DNA of 64,000 nt from NCBI RefSeq assembly GCF_001513745.1, contig NZ_CP013380.1:124001-188000 (forward strand), read 5' to 3'. The number at the start of each line of letters is the position of its first letter. Position 1 is the first letter of the stretch. The DNA is from Burkholderia humptydooensis. Its GTDB lineage: Bacteria; Pseudomonadota; Gammaproteobacteria; Burkholderiales; Burkholderiaceae. Below are positions 11,266-20,358 of this stretch, piece by piece. The notes beneath the pieces are model-generated. The model was not told the origin of the DNA. It ran no database searches and worked only from the letters and a program-made list of their open reading frames with translations. The translations under genes were made by a program, and so were the position numbers.

Positions 11266-11436
11266 TCATTCGTGCGCTTCACGCAGGCCGGAAAGCCGCG
11301 GGCGGCGCTTGCCCTTTTTCGCGCCGTGCGCGCACCCGAGCGCCTGGAAGAATACCCCCGACGCGCGGTGCACGAATACGATCGCGCCCGCGATCCACGC
11401 GGCGAGCACGATGCCGATCACTACCCATCCGTCCAT
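11266..11436 (-). CDS. Small single-span membrane protein, unknown function
   Basis: The frame encodes 56 residues. Residues 4-22 (WVVIGIVLAAWIAGAIVFV) form one transmembrane helix, followed by a basic, lysine- and arginine-rich tail (GAKKGKRRPR). The ATG at 11434-11436 is preceded on the minus strand by GAAGGAG at ideal spacing, which is the main reason to accept so short a gene. It ends 11 bases from the priA stop, tail to tail. I do not recognise a family. Confidence 0.65.
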   Translation of the reverse strand: MDGWVVIGIVLAAWIAGAIVFVHRASGVFFQALGCAHGAKKGKRRPRLSGLREAHE

Positions 11437-11611
11437 CTGCGTTCTCCTTCGCGTCCGCGGGCAGCGGGCGCACGCGCATCCATATCACGCCAGATTGCCA
11501 CGGAAATCGAGCCGGTAAAACTGACAGGATCAGGGAAAATACCGATCGATCAAAGTGGTGCGCGCGATCCGTATTTTTGCATAACGCATTGATATAAAAG
11601 GAAATTAATCG

Positions 11612-11650
11612 GGTGCAACCAGGTGTGCGATTTGGTTGCACCTTTTTATT
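11612..11650 (+). promoter_or_regulatory. Inverted repeat with GTTGCA half-sites and T-run upstream of putA
   Basis: GGTGCAACC (11612-11620) and GGTTGCACC (11634-11642) are perfectly complementary with a 13-base loop, followed by TTTTTATT. Each arm contains GTTGCA (one per strand), the motif known for Escherichia coli PutA operators. The structure also has the form of an intrinsic terminator or attenuator. It lies about 75 bases before the putA start. Autorepression by the PutA N-terminal domain is the inference I favour. Confidence 0.6.
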
Positions 11651-11718
11651 GGGTGCCTTACGATTTTGCGATCTTTTAAAGTCCTTGGCCGGCATCGGGC
11701 CGGCGCTAGAAGAAAATC

Positions 11719-14700
11719 ATGGCAAGCACCACACTGGGCGTCAAAGTCGACGATCTGCTCCGCTCGCGTCTGAAGGACGCGGCGTCGCGGCTCGAGCGCA
11801 CTCCTCACTGGCTGATCAAGCAGGCGATCTTCGCGTATCTCGAGCGGATCGAGCACGGTCAGCTTCCGCCGGAGCTGTCCGGCCACACGGGCGCCGCCGA
11901 CCTGTCCGACAGCCACGCCGACGGCGACGAAGACGGCGCGCCGCACCCGTTCCTCGAATTCGCGCAGAACGTGCAGCCGCAATCGGTGCTGCGCGCAGCG
12001 ATCACGGCCGCGTACCGCCGCCCGGAGCCCGAGTGCGTGCCGTTCCTGATCGGCGAGGCGCGGCTGCCCGCGAGCCTGGCGCCGGATGTCCAGTCGATGG
12101 CGGCGGGCCTCGTCGAGGCGCTGCGCGAGAAGAGCTCGGGCGGCGGCGTCGAGGGACTGATCCACGAATTCTCGCTGTCGAGCCAGGAAGGCGTCGCGCT
12201 GATGTGCCTCGCCGAGGCGCTGCTGCGGATTCCCGACCGCGCGACCCGCGATGCGCTGATCCGCGACAAGATCAGCAAGGGCGACTGGCGCTCGCACGTC
12301 GGCCACGCGCCGTCGCTGTTCGTCAACGCGGCCACCTGGGGCCTGATGATCACGGGCAAGCTCGTCACGACGAACAGCGAAGCGGGCCTGTCGTCGGCGC
12401 TCACGCGGCTGATCGGCAAGGGCGGCGAGCCGCTCATCAGGAAGGGCGTCGACATGGCGATGCGCCTGATGGGCGAGCAGTTCGTCACGGGCGAGACGAT
12501 CTCCGAAGCGCTCGCGAACAGCCGCAAGTACGAGGCGCGCGGCTTCCGCTACTCGTACGACATGCTCGGCGAGGCGGCGACGACCGAAGAGGACGCGCTG
12601 CGCTACTACGCGTCGTACGAGCAGGCGATCCACGCGATCGGCAAGGCGGCGGGCGGCCGCGGCATCTACGAAGGCCCGGGCATCTCGATCAAGCTGTCGG
12701 CGCTGCACGCGCGCTACTCGCGCTCGCAGCAGGAACGCACGATGGTCGAGCTGCTGCCGCGCGTGCGCTCGCTCGCGCTGCTCGCGCGCCGCTACGACAT
12801 CGGCCTGAACATCGATGCCGAGGAGGCGGACCGGCTCGAGCTGTCGCTCGATCTGCTCGAGGCGCTGTGCTTCGATCCGGAGCTCGCCGGCTGGAACGGC
12901 ATCGGCTTCGTCGTGCAGGCGTACCAGAAGCGCTGCCCGTTCGTGATCGACTACCTCGTCGACCTCGCGCGCCGCAGCCGCCATCGCCTGATGATCCGCC
13001 TCGTGAAGGGCGCGTACTGGGATACCGAGATCAAGCGCGCGCAAGTGGACGGCCTCGAAGGCTATCCGGTCTACACGCGCAAGATCTACACGGACGTGTC
13101 GTACCTCGCGTGCGCGAAGAAGCTGCTCGCCGCGCCCGACGCCGTCTATCCGCAGTTCGCGACGCACAATGCTTACACGCTCGCCGCGATCTATCACCTC
13201 GCGGGCCAGAACTACTACCCCGGCCAGTACGAATTCCAGTGCCTGCACGGGATGGGCGAGCCGCTGTACGAGGAAGTTACCGGCCGCGACAAGCTGAACC
13301 GCCCGTGCCGCGTGTATGCGCCCGTCGGCACGCACGAGACGCTGCTCGCGTACCTCGTGCGCCGCCTGCTGGAAAACGGCGCGAACACGTCGTTCGTGAA
13401 CCGCATTGCCGACAAGACCGTGTCGGTGAAGGAGCTGGTCGCCGATCCGCTCGACGAAGCCGCGAAGGTCGTGCCGCTCGGCGCGCCGCACGAGAAGATC
13501 CCGCTGCCGCGCGAGCTGTACGGCGCGTCGCGCGTCAATTCGATGGGCCTCGATCTGTCGAACGAGCACCGGCTCGCGTCGCTGTCGTCGGCGCTGCTCG
13601 CGAGCGCGCATCATCCGTGGCGCGCCGCGCCGATGCTCGCCGACGACGCGCTCGAGCACGCCGCGCCGCGCGACGTGCGCAATCCGGCCGATCTGCGCGA
13701 CATCGTCGGCACGGTCAGCGAGGCGACGCCCGAAGAGGTGGGCGCGGCGCTCGCGCACGCGGTCGCGGCCGCGCCGATCTGGCAGGCGACGCCCGTCGAC
13801 GCGCGCGCCGATTGCCTCGCACGCGCGGCGGATCTTCTCGAAGCGCAGATGCACACGCTGATGGGCCTGATCGTGCGCGAGGCGGGCAAGTCGCTACCGA
13901 ACGCGATCGCCGAGATCCGCGAGGCGGTCGATTTCCTGCGCTACTACTCGGCGCAGATCCGCGACGAGTTCTCGAACGACACGCATCGCCCGCTCGGCCC
14001 CGTCGTCTGCATCAGCCCGTGGAACTTCCCGCTCGCGATCTTCATGGGCCAGGTGGCGGCCGCGCTCGCGGCGGGCAACACGGTGCTCGCGAAGCCGGCC
14101 GAGCAGACGCCCCTCATCGCCGCGCAGGCGGTGCGCCTGCTGCGCGACGCCGGCGTGCCGGCGGGCGCGGTGCAACTGCTGCCGGGCAACGGCGAGACGG
14201 TCGGCGCGGCGCTCGTGGCGGACTCCCGCACGCGCGCGGTGATGTTCACCGGCTCGACCGAAGTTGCGCGCCTCATCAACAAGACGCTGTCGTCGCGCCT
14301 CGATCCGGACGGCAAGCCGATCCCGCTGATCGCCGAGACGGGCGGCCAGAACGCGATGATCGTCGATTCGTCGGCGCTCGCCGAGCAGGTCGTCGCCGAC
14401 GTGCTGCAGTCGTCGTTCGACTCGGCCGGTCAACGCTGTTCGGCGCTGCGCGTTCTGTGTCTGCAGGACGACGTCGCGGACCGCACGCTGACGATGCTCA
14501 AGGGCGCGATGCGCGAGCTCGCGCTCGGCAATCCGGACCGGCTGTCGGCGGACGTCGGGCCGGTGATCGACGCCGACGCGAAGCGCACGATCGACGCGCA
14601 CATCGCGGCGATGAAGGACAAGGGGCACGCGGTTACGCAGCTCGCGATGCCGGACGCGTGCGCGCAAGGCACGTTCGTGCCGCCGACGATCATCGAGATC

Positions 14701-15648
14701 GGCAACGTCGACGAGCTCAAGCGCGAAGTGTTCGGCCCGGTGCTGCACGTCGTGCGCTATCGCCGCAGCGGCCTCGACAAGCTGCTCGAGCAGATCCGCG
14801 CGACGGGCTACGGCTTGACGCTCGGCATCCACACGCGGATCGACGAGACGATCGCGCACGTGATCTCGCACGCGCACGTCGGCAACATCTACGTGAACCG
14901 CAACGTGATCGGCGCGGTGGTCGGCGTGCAGCCGTTCGGCGGCGAAGGGCTGTCGGGCACGGGGCCGAAGGCGGGCGGCGCGCTCTATCTGCCGCGCCTG
15001 CTCGCGACGCGCCCGGCCGGGCTGCCGCGCTCGCTCGAGGCGTCGCTCGTCGCCGACGCGCCGCAGGAAGGCGAGACGCGCGATAATCCGTCCGCCGCGC
15101 TGACCGCGCTGCGCGACTGGCTGATCGAGCAGCGCGAGCCGGCGCTTGCCGCGCGCTGCGACGGCTACCTGTCGCACGTGCTCGCGGGCGCAACCGCCGT
15201 GCTCTCGGGGCCGACGGGCGAGCGCAATACGTATACGCTCGGCGCGCGCGGCACGGTGCTGTGCATCGCGGCGACGGCGAGCGGCGCGCGCGCGCAGTTC
15301 GCGGCGGTGCTCGCCACGGGCAACCGCGCGCTCTTCGCGGGCGCGGCGGGCGAGGCGCTCGCCGCGGCGCTGCCGGCATCGCTGAAGGCGCAGGCGGGCG
15401 TGAGGAAGCAGGCGGACGCGGCGTTCGACGCGGTGCTGTTCGAAGGCGACAGCGACGAGCTGCTCGCGCTCGTGAAGGAAGTCGCGCAGCGCCCGGGACC
15501 GATCGTGTCGGTGCAGGGCGTCGCGGCGGGCGCGTTCGAGAACGGCGGCGACGAGGACTACGCGCTCGAGCGGCTCCTCACCGAGCGCTCGGTGAGCGTG
15601 AACACCGCGGCGGCAGGCGGCAATGCGAATTTGATGACGATTGGCTGA
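11719..15648 (+). CDS. putA: Trifunctional PutA: ribbon-helix-helix repressor, proline dehydrogenase, glutamate-semialdehyde dehydrogenase
   Basis: This 1309-residue protein oxidises proline to glutamate in two steps at the inner membrane. Residues 1-50 form a ribbon-helix-helix DNA-binding domain (GVKVDDLLRSRLKDAA). The FAD-dependent proline dehydrogenase barrel spans about 180-560, with RYSRSQQERT and RLVKGAYWDTEIK. The aldehyde dehydrogenase domain spans about 600-1110, with Glu873 in ETGGQN and catalytic Cys907 in SAGQRCSALR. A C-terminal alpha/beta domain typical of long PutA proteins follows. The DNA-binding domain implies autoregulation, and a matching inverted repeat lies upstream. 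The binding-protein gene follows 84 bases after the stop. Confidence 0.97.
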   Translation: MASTTLGVKVDDLLRSRLKDAASRLERTPHWLIKQAIFAYLERIEHGQLPPELSGHTGAADLSDSHADGDEDGAPHPFLEFAQNVQPQSVLRAAITAAYRRPEPECVPFLIGEARLPASLAPDVQSMAAGLVEALREKSSGGGVEGLIHEFSLSSQEGVALMCLAEALLRIPDRATRDALIRDKISKGDWRSHVGHAPSLFVNAATWGLMITGKLVTTNSEAGLSSALTRLIGKGGEPLIRKGVDMAMRLMGEQFVTGETISEALANSRKYEARGFRYSYDMLGEAATTEEDALRYYASYEQAIHAIGKAAGGRGIYEGPGISIKLSALHARYSRSQQERTMVELLPRVRSLALLARRYDIGLNIDAEEADRLELSLDLLEALCFDPELAGWNGIGFVVQAYQKRCPFVIDYLVDLARRSRHRLMIRLVKGAYWDTEIKRAQVDGLEGYPVYTRKIYTDVSYLACAKKLLAAPDAVYPQFATHNAYTLAAIYHLAGQNYYPGQYEFQCLHGMGEPLYEEVTGRDKLNRPCRVYAPVGTHETLLAYLVRRLLENGANTSFVNRIADKTVSVKELVADPLDEAAKVVPLGAPHEKIPLPRELYGASRVNSMGLDLSNEHRLASLSSALLASAHHPWRAAPMLADDALEHAAPRDVRNPADLRDIVGTVSEATPEEVGAALAHAVAAAPIWQATPVDARADCLARAADLLEAQMHTLMGLIVREAGKSLPNAIAEIREAVDFLRYYSAQIRDEFSNDTHRPLGPVVCISPWNFPLAIFMGQVAAALAAGNTVLAKPAEQTPLIAAQAVRLLRDAGVPAGAVQLLPGNGETVGAALVADSRTRAVMFTGSTEVARLINKTLSSRLDPDGKPIPLIAETGGQNAMIVDSSALAEQVVADVLQSSFDSAGQRCSALRVLCLQDDVADRTLTMLKGAMRELALGNPDRLSADVGPVIDADAKRTIDAHIAAMKDKGHAVTQLAMPDACAQGTFVPPTIIEIGNVDELKREVFGPVLHVVRYRRSGLDKLLEQIRATGYGLTLGIHTRIDETIAHVISHAHVGNIYVNRNVIGAVVGVQPFGGEGLSGTGPKAGGALYLPRLLATRPAGLPRSLEASLVADAPQEGETRDNPSAALTALRDWLIEQREPALAARCDGYLSHVLAGATAVLSGPTGERNTYTLGARGTVLCIAATASGARAQFAAVLATGNRALFAGAAGEALAAALPASLKAQAGVRKQADAAFDAVLFEGDSDELLALVKEVAQRPGPIVSVQGVAAGAFENGGDEDYALERLLTERSVSVNTAAAGGNANLMTIG

Positions 15649-15732
15649 GCAATCCTTGCCCTTCGCCTCAAGAAACGGAAGCGGCAAGGCGAACCCGAAG
15701 TCGCTCCATTTACCCTGGTACTAGGAGAAGAT

Positions 15733-16872
15733 ATGCAACACACGATGAAAAAGCTGGCAGGCGCGACGTTTGTCGCGGTCATGTCGCTCGCGGGGACGGC
15801 GCACGCGGATGACGTCAAGATCGGCTTCGCGGCGCCGATGACGGGCGCGCAGGCGCACTACGGCAAGGATATGCAGAACGGGATCGTGCTCGCGATCGAG
15901 GACATCAACGCGACGAAGCCGACGATCGGCGGCAAGCCGGTGAAGTTCGTGCTCGACACGCAGGACGACCAGGCCGACCCGCGCACCGGCACGACGGTCG
16001 CGCAGAAGCTCGTCGACGACGGCATCAAGGGCATGCTCGGTCACTTCAACTCGGGCACGACGATTCCCGCCTCGCGCATCTACGCGAACGCGGGCATCCC
16101 CCAGATCGCGATGGCGACGGCGCCCGAGTACACGACGCAGGGCTACAAGACCACCTTCCGGATGATGACGTCCGACACGCAGCAAGGCTCGGTCGCGGGC
16201 ACGTTCGCGGTGAAGGATCTCGGCATGAAGAAGATCGCGATCGTCGACGACCGCACCGCGTACGGCCAGGGTCTCGCCGACCAGTTCGAGAAGGCGGCGA
16301 AGGCGTCGGGCGCGACGATCGTCGATCGTGAATTCACGAACGACAAGGCCGTCGACTTCAAGGCGATCCTGACGAAGCTGAAGGCGTCGAAGCCGGATCT
16401 CGTCTACTACGGCGGCGCGGATTCGCAGGCCGCGCCGATGGCCAAGCAGATGAAGTCGCTCGGCGTGACGGCGCCGCTGATGGGCGGCGAGATGGTGCAC
16501 ACGCCGACTTTCCTGAAGATCGCGGGCGACGCGGCCGAAGGCTCGATCGCTTCGCTCGCCGGCCTGCCGCTTGCCGAAATGCCCGGCGGCAAGACGTACG
16601 CGGACAAGTACAAGAAGCGCTTCGGCGAAGACGTGCAGACGTACTCGCCGTACGCGTATGACGGCGCGATGGCGATGTTCAACGCGATGAAGAAGGCGAA
16701 CTCGACCGATCCGGCGAAGTACTTGCCGCTGCTCGCGAAGACCGACATGGCGGGCGTCACGTCGACGCACATCGCGTATGACGCGAAGGGCGACCTGAAG
16801 AACGGCGGCATCACGATGTACAAGGTCGAGAAGGGCGAATGGAAGCCCCTGAAGAGCATCGGCGGCAAGTAA
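15733..16872 (+). CDS. Branched-chain amino acid ABC transporter, periplasmic binding protein
   Basis: This 379-residue protein has a signal peptide ending near AHA (residue 25). The mature part is a LivJ/LivK-type fold: VKIGFAAPMTGAQAHYGKDMQNG, then GHFNSGTTIPASRIYANAGIPQI, and a second lobe with YYGGADSQAAPMAKQMK. It would deliver a branched-chain or related amino acid to a LivHMGF permease, but none is in the window. AGGAG lies 6 bases before the start. It follows putA on the same strand and has its own terminator. Ligand identity cannot be read from the sequence. Confidence 0.9.
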   Translation: MQHTMKKLAGATFVAVMSLAGTAHADDVKIGFAAPMTGAQAHYGKDMQNGIVLAIEDINATKPTIGGKPVKFVLDTQDDQADPRTGTTVAQKLVDDGIKGMLGHFNSGTTIPASRIYANAGIPQIAMATAPEYTTQGYKTTFRMMTSDTQQGSVAGTFAVKDLGMKKIAIVDDRTAYGQGLADQFEKAAKASGATIVDREFTNDKAVDFKAILTKLKASKPDLVYYGGADSQAAPMAKQMKSLGVTAPLMGGEMVHTPTFLKIAGDAAEGSIASLAGLPLAEMPGGKTYADKYKKRFGEDVQTYSPYAYDGAMAMFNAMKKANSTDPAKYLPLLAKTDMAGVTSTHIAYDAKGDLKNGGITMYKVEKGEWKPLKSIGGK

Positions 16873-16940
16873 GCGCCGCGCGGCGTGACGCGGGCGTCGC
16901 GTAGCGGCGTTCGCGGCGCGCTTCGATGCCGATATAGACG

Positions 16941-16982
16941 AACCCCGGGGCCGCGCTGGCGGAGCCGGGGTTTTGTTTTTTT
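16941..16982 (+). terminator. Intrinsic terminator after the binding-protein gene
   Basis: AACCCCGG (16941-16948) pairs with CCGGGGTT (16965-16972), followed by TTGTTTTTTT. It separates this unit from the converging minus-strand AMP-ligase gene. Confidence 0.92.
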
Positions 16983-17053
16983 GGGGCGATTTCGCGGTTT
17001 TCGCGGTTCGGCGGACGGCGGGCCCAAGCAGGCAATGCGCGGCGGCCGCCGCG

Positions 17054-18604
17054 TCATGCGCCGCCGCCCGCGCGCAGCAGGTACTTTTGAAGCTTGCCCG
17101 TCGGCGTGCGCGGCAGGCGCTCGGCGAACACGTATTCGCGCGGGATCTTGTACGCGGCGAGGCGCGTCTCGCAGAACGCGCGCAGCGCGTCGGCATCGAC
17201 CGCGGCTTCAGCGCCGCCTGCGCCGCTCGTGCCGCCGGGCGCGCGCAGCACGACGTGCGCGACCACGGTCTCGCCCCATTGCGGATGCGCGCGGCCGATC
17301 ACGGCGGCCTCGGAGACGGCCGGATGCGCGGTCAGCACGTCCTCGACTTCCTTCGAATAGACGTTCTCGCCGCCCGTCACGATCATGTCCTTGATCCGGT
17401 CGACGACGAACAGATAGCCGTCGGCGTCAACGCGCGCGACGTCGCCGCTGCGGTACCAGCCGTCGTCGTCGAACGCGGCGCGCGTCGCGCCGGGGTCGTC
17501 GAGATAGCCGAGCATCATGCTGTCGGCGCGCAACAGGATCTCGCCGATTTCGTTCGGCCGCGCGTCGTCCCCCGATGCGGTGACGACCCGCACGTCGACG
17601 CCGGGTGTGCCCTGACGGCCGATCGAGCCGGCCTTCATGGTCTGCTCGAACGGGTACAGCACGGTGCCGGCGGGCCCCGTCTCGGTCATGCCGTACACCT
17701 GATAGAACGCCTCGCTGCGGTACGCATGCATCAGCCGGCGCGCGAGCGCCGCGCCGATCGGCCCGCCGCCGTACAGCCACGCGCGCACGCTCGTCAGGTC
17801 GAACGACGCGAAATCGGCGATCGTCTCGAGCGGCAGCGTGTACGACACCGGCGCGCCGAAGTACAGCGTCGCCTGCTCGGCCTCGACCGTCTGCAAAAAG
17901 CGCAGCGGATGATATTCGCGCATCAGCACGACGGTGCCGCCCACGTACAGCGTGCCGCCGAACCAGTTGTTGAGCGGCGACGCGTGCCAGACCGGCATCG
18001 CCATCAGCGTGCGTTCGCGCTCCGTCATCGATAGCGCGAGCGCGCTCGTCGCGGCGGCGAGCGCGACCGTGTGGTGGCTGTGCATGCAGCCCTTCGGGCG
18101 TCCCGTCGTGCCCGACGTGTAGAGGATTTCGGCGAGCGCCGCGTCGTCGGGCGCGCCGGACGCGCCCGACGCGAGGCCGGTCGCGTCGGCGACGAGGCGG
18201 TCGAATGGCGCGGCGCCGTTTGCTTCGCCTTCGGTCACGAGGCGGCGCGCGCCGTGCTCGACTTTCGCGAGCACGGGCGCGAGCGCCGCGTCGAACAGCA
18301 CCGCGCGGCTCGCGCTGTGCCGCAGGATGTGATCGACCTCCGGCGCCTGCAGCTTGTGATTGACCGGCACGACGACTACGCCGATGCGCCATGCGCCGAG
18401 CAGCAGGTCGAAGAACGCGGGCGTGTTCAGGCACATCGCGGCGACGCGCTCGCCCGGCGCGATGCCGAACGACGCGAGCACGTCGGCCGCGCGCCGCGAG
18501 CGCTGCTGCATCTGCCGATAGGTGATCGTCGCGCCGTCGTCGCGCAGGAACGGCTTGTCGGGCGTCGCGCGCGCGGCGCGCTCGAGTGCGGCAATCAGGT
18601 TCAT
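17054..18604 (-). CDS. AMP-binding acid-CoA ligase
   Basis: This 516-residue member of the adenylate-forming superfamily has the P-loop YTSGTTGRPKG, the motif YGMTETGP and the C-terminal catalytic lysine in PTGKLQKYLL. The ATG at 18602-18604 is preceded by GGAG and gives the standard N-terminus (MNLIAALERAARATPDKPFL). The frame is open for 43 more codons upstream, which look non-coding. It lies 67 bases after an AidB-like acyl-CoA dehydrogenase on the same strand. The pair probably activates and then oxidises an acyl substrate, perhaps under the divergent TetR regulator. The substrate is unknown. Confidence 0.88.
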   Translation of the reverse strand: MNLIAALERAARATPDKPFLRDDGATITYRQMQQRSRRAADVLASFGIAPGERVAAMCLNTPAFFDLLLGAWRIGVVVVPVNHKLQAPEVDHILRHSASRAVLFDAALAPVLAKVEHGARRLVTEGEANGAAPFDRLVADATGLASGASGAPDDAALAEILYTSGTTGRPKGCMHSHHTVALAAATSALALSMTERERTLMAMPVWHASPLNNWFGGTLYVGGTVVLMREYHPLRFLQTVEAEQATLYFGAPVSYTLPLETIADFASFDLTSVRAWLYGGGPIGAALARRLMHAYRSEAFYQVYGMTETGPAGTVLYPFEQTMKAGSIGRQGTPGVDVRVVTASGDDARPNEIGEILLRADSMMLGYLDDPGATRAAFDDDGWYRSGDVARVDADGYLFVVDRIKDMIVTGGENVYSKEVEDVLTAHPAVSEAAVIGRAHPQWGETVVAHVVLRAPGGTSGAGGAEAAVDADALRAFCETRLAAYKIPREYVFAERLPRTPTGKLQKYLLRAGGGA

Positions 18605-18671
18605 GGCGTCGTGCTCCGTTCGTGCTGCGGGCGATCGTTCGGGTCGAGGCGGCTCGGCGGGCGGCGTGTGG

Positions 18672-20312
18672 TCACGCGGCGTACGCGCGTTGCAACAGCG
18701 CGGCGACGTCGACGCGCCGCGCATCGAGCGCACCCATCACGCGGCCCCACGCCGGCTCGCCGAAGCGCGTCGCGATGAAGCCGTCGCTGACGGCGGCGGG
18801 CGCCGCGTCGATCAGCAGACACGCCTGCGCGACGAGTGCGATGCGCTGTGCGGGCACGCGGCCGAGCGCTTCGAGCGCGTCGGGCGGCGTGCCGAGCAGA
18901 GCGCGCAACGCGTCGAGCTCCGCGCGAATCCGCGCGTCGTGGCCGCCGAGCGCGTGCAGTTCGTCGACGAGCGCGTGCGCCGCGTCCGGCTCGCGCGAGA
19001 TCGCGCGCATCACGTCGAGGCACATCACGTTGCCCGAGCCTTCCCAGATCGAATTGACGGGCGCTTCGCGAAACAGCCGCGCGATCGGGCCGTCGTCGAC
19101 ATAGCCGTTGCCGCCGAACACTTCCATCACTTCGCCCGCTGCCTCGACCGCGCGCTTGCAGACCCAGAATTTCGCGGCCGGCGTGACGATGCGCATCCAC
19201 GCCGGCTCGCCGCGCTCGAACGCCTGCGCGAGCCGCATCGCGAGCGCGAGCGCCGCTTCGCTTTCGAGCGCGAGATCTGCGAGCACCGCGCGCATCAGCG
19301 GCTGCTCGGCGAGCGCGCGGCCGAACGCGTGACGCTGCCGCGCGTACGCGATCGCCTGCACGAGCCCCTGGCGCAGGATCGCCGCGCTGCCGAGCACGCA
19401 GTTCAGGCGCGTGTAGGTCGCCATCTCGATGATCGTCGGAATGCCGCGGCCTTCTTCGCCGAGCATCACGCCCCACGCGTCGTCGAGTTCGACTTCGCTG
19501 CTCGAGTTGCTGCGGTTGCCGACCTTGTTCTTCAGCCGCTGGACCCGCACCGCGTTCTTCGTGCCGTCGGGCCGCCAGCGCGGCACGTAGAAGCACGACG
19601 GGCCGCCCGCTTCGGTGCGCGCGACGACGAGATGCGCGTCGCACATCGGTGCGGAGAAGAACCACTTGTGGCCGCGCAGCAGATGCTCGCCGCCGCGGCC
19701 GCACGCGCCGACGGGCACGGCGAGCGTCGTGTTCGCGCGCACGTCCGAGCCGCCCTGCTTTTCGGTCATGCCCATGCCGATCATGATCGACTGCTTTGCG
19801 TCGATCGGCGCGTCGCGCGGATCGTGGATGTCGCTGTAGAGCTTGTCTTTCAACTGCGCCCACAGCGCGGGCTCCTTTTGCAGGACGGGAATGCTCGCCT
19901 GCGTCATCGTCGCCGGGCACAGCGTGCCCGCCTCGATCTGGCCGTGCAGGTAGAAGCCCGCTGCGTTCGCCGCCCAGCGACCCGCGCGCGATTCGCGAAA
20001 CGCAAGCGAGATCAGGCCCTGTTCGCGATACAGGCCGAGGAGCGCGTGCCAGCTCGGATGGAAATCGACGCGGTCGATCCTGCGGCCGCGGCGGTCGAAC
20101 GCGTTCAGCTCGGGCACGTGGCGGTTCGCGTCCTCGGCCTGCTGCGCGGTGTCGCGCGCGCCGAGCCGTGCGCCGAACGCGTCGAGCCGAGGCGCGGCCC
20201 ACGCCGCGCCCGCTCGGTCGAGCGCTTCGCCCAGCGCCGGGTCGGTGGCGAAGAGGTTATAGTCGGTCAATTCGTCGAACTGGTTGCTCACCTCGTGCGT
20301 CGACCAGGCCAT
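18672..20312 (-). CDS. AidB-like acyl-CoA dehydrogenase
   Basis: This 546-residue flavoprotein matches the AidB/isovaleryl-CoA dehydrogenase branch. The segment MGMTEKQGGSDVRANTT, the tetramer-typical GSGNVMCLDVMRA and the length close to E. coli AidB (541) are diagnostic. AidB of E. coli belongs to the adaptive response to alkylation, and an ada gene lies about 19 kb downstream in this window. However, pairing with an acid-CoA ligase suggests a metabolic acyl-CoA role instead. It is divergent from a TetR-family gene with only 46 bases between the starts. Confidence 0.85.
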   Translation of the reverse strand: MAWSTHEVSNQFDELTDYNLFATDPALGEALDRAGAAWAAPRLDAFGARLGARDTAQQAEDANRHVPELNAFDRRGRRIDRVDFHPSWHALLGLYREQGLISLAFRESRAGRWAANAAGFYLHGQIEAGTLCPATMTQASIPVLQKEPALWAQLKDKLYSDIHDPRDAPIDAKQSIMIGMGMTEKQGGSDVRANTTLAVPVGACGRGGEHLLRGHKWFFSAPMCDAHLVVARTEAGGPSCFYVPRWRPDGTKNAVRVQRLKNKVGNRSNSSSEVELDDAWGVMLGEEGRGIPTIIEMATYTRLNCVLGSAAILRQGLVQAIAYARQRHAFGRALAEQPLMRAVLADLALESEAALALAMRLAQAFERGEPAWMRIVTPAAKFWVCKRAVEAAGEVMEVFGGNGYVDDGPIARLFREAPVNSIWEGSGNVMCLDVMRAISREPDAAHALVDELHALGGHDARIRAELDALRALLGTPPDALEALGRVPAQRIALVAQACLLIDAAPAAVSDGFIATRFGEPAWGRVMGALDARRVDVAALLQRAYAA

Positions 20313-20358
20313 GATGGGCGTCTCCTTGTTGTTGTTCGGCTCGATCAGGTTAGCAAAG

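Noticed and set aside
11605..13854. 749-codon minus-strand frame opposite putA
   Set aside because: Shadow frame of a high-GC gene. It has no domain and no ribosome binding site.
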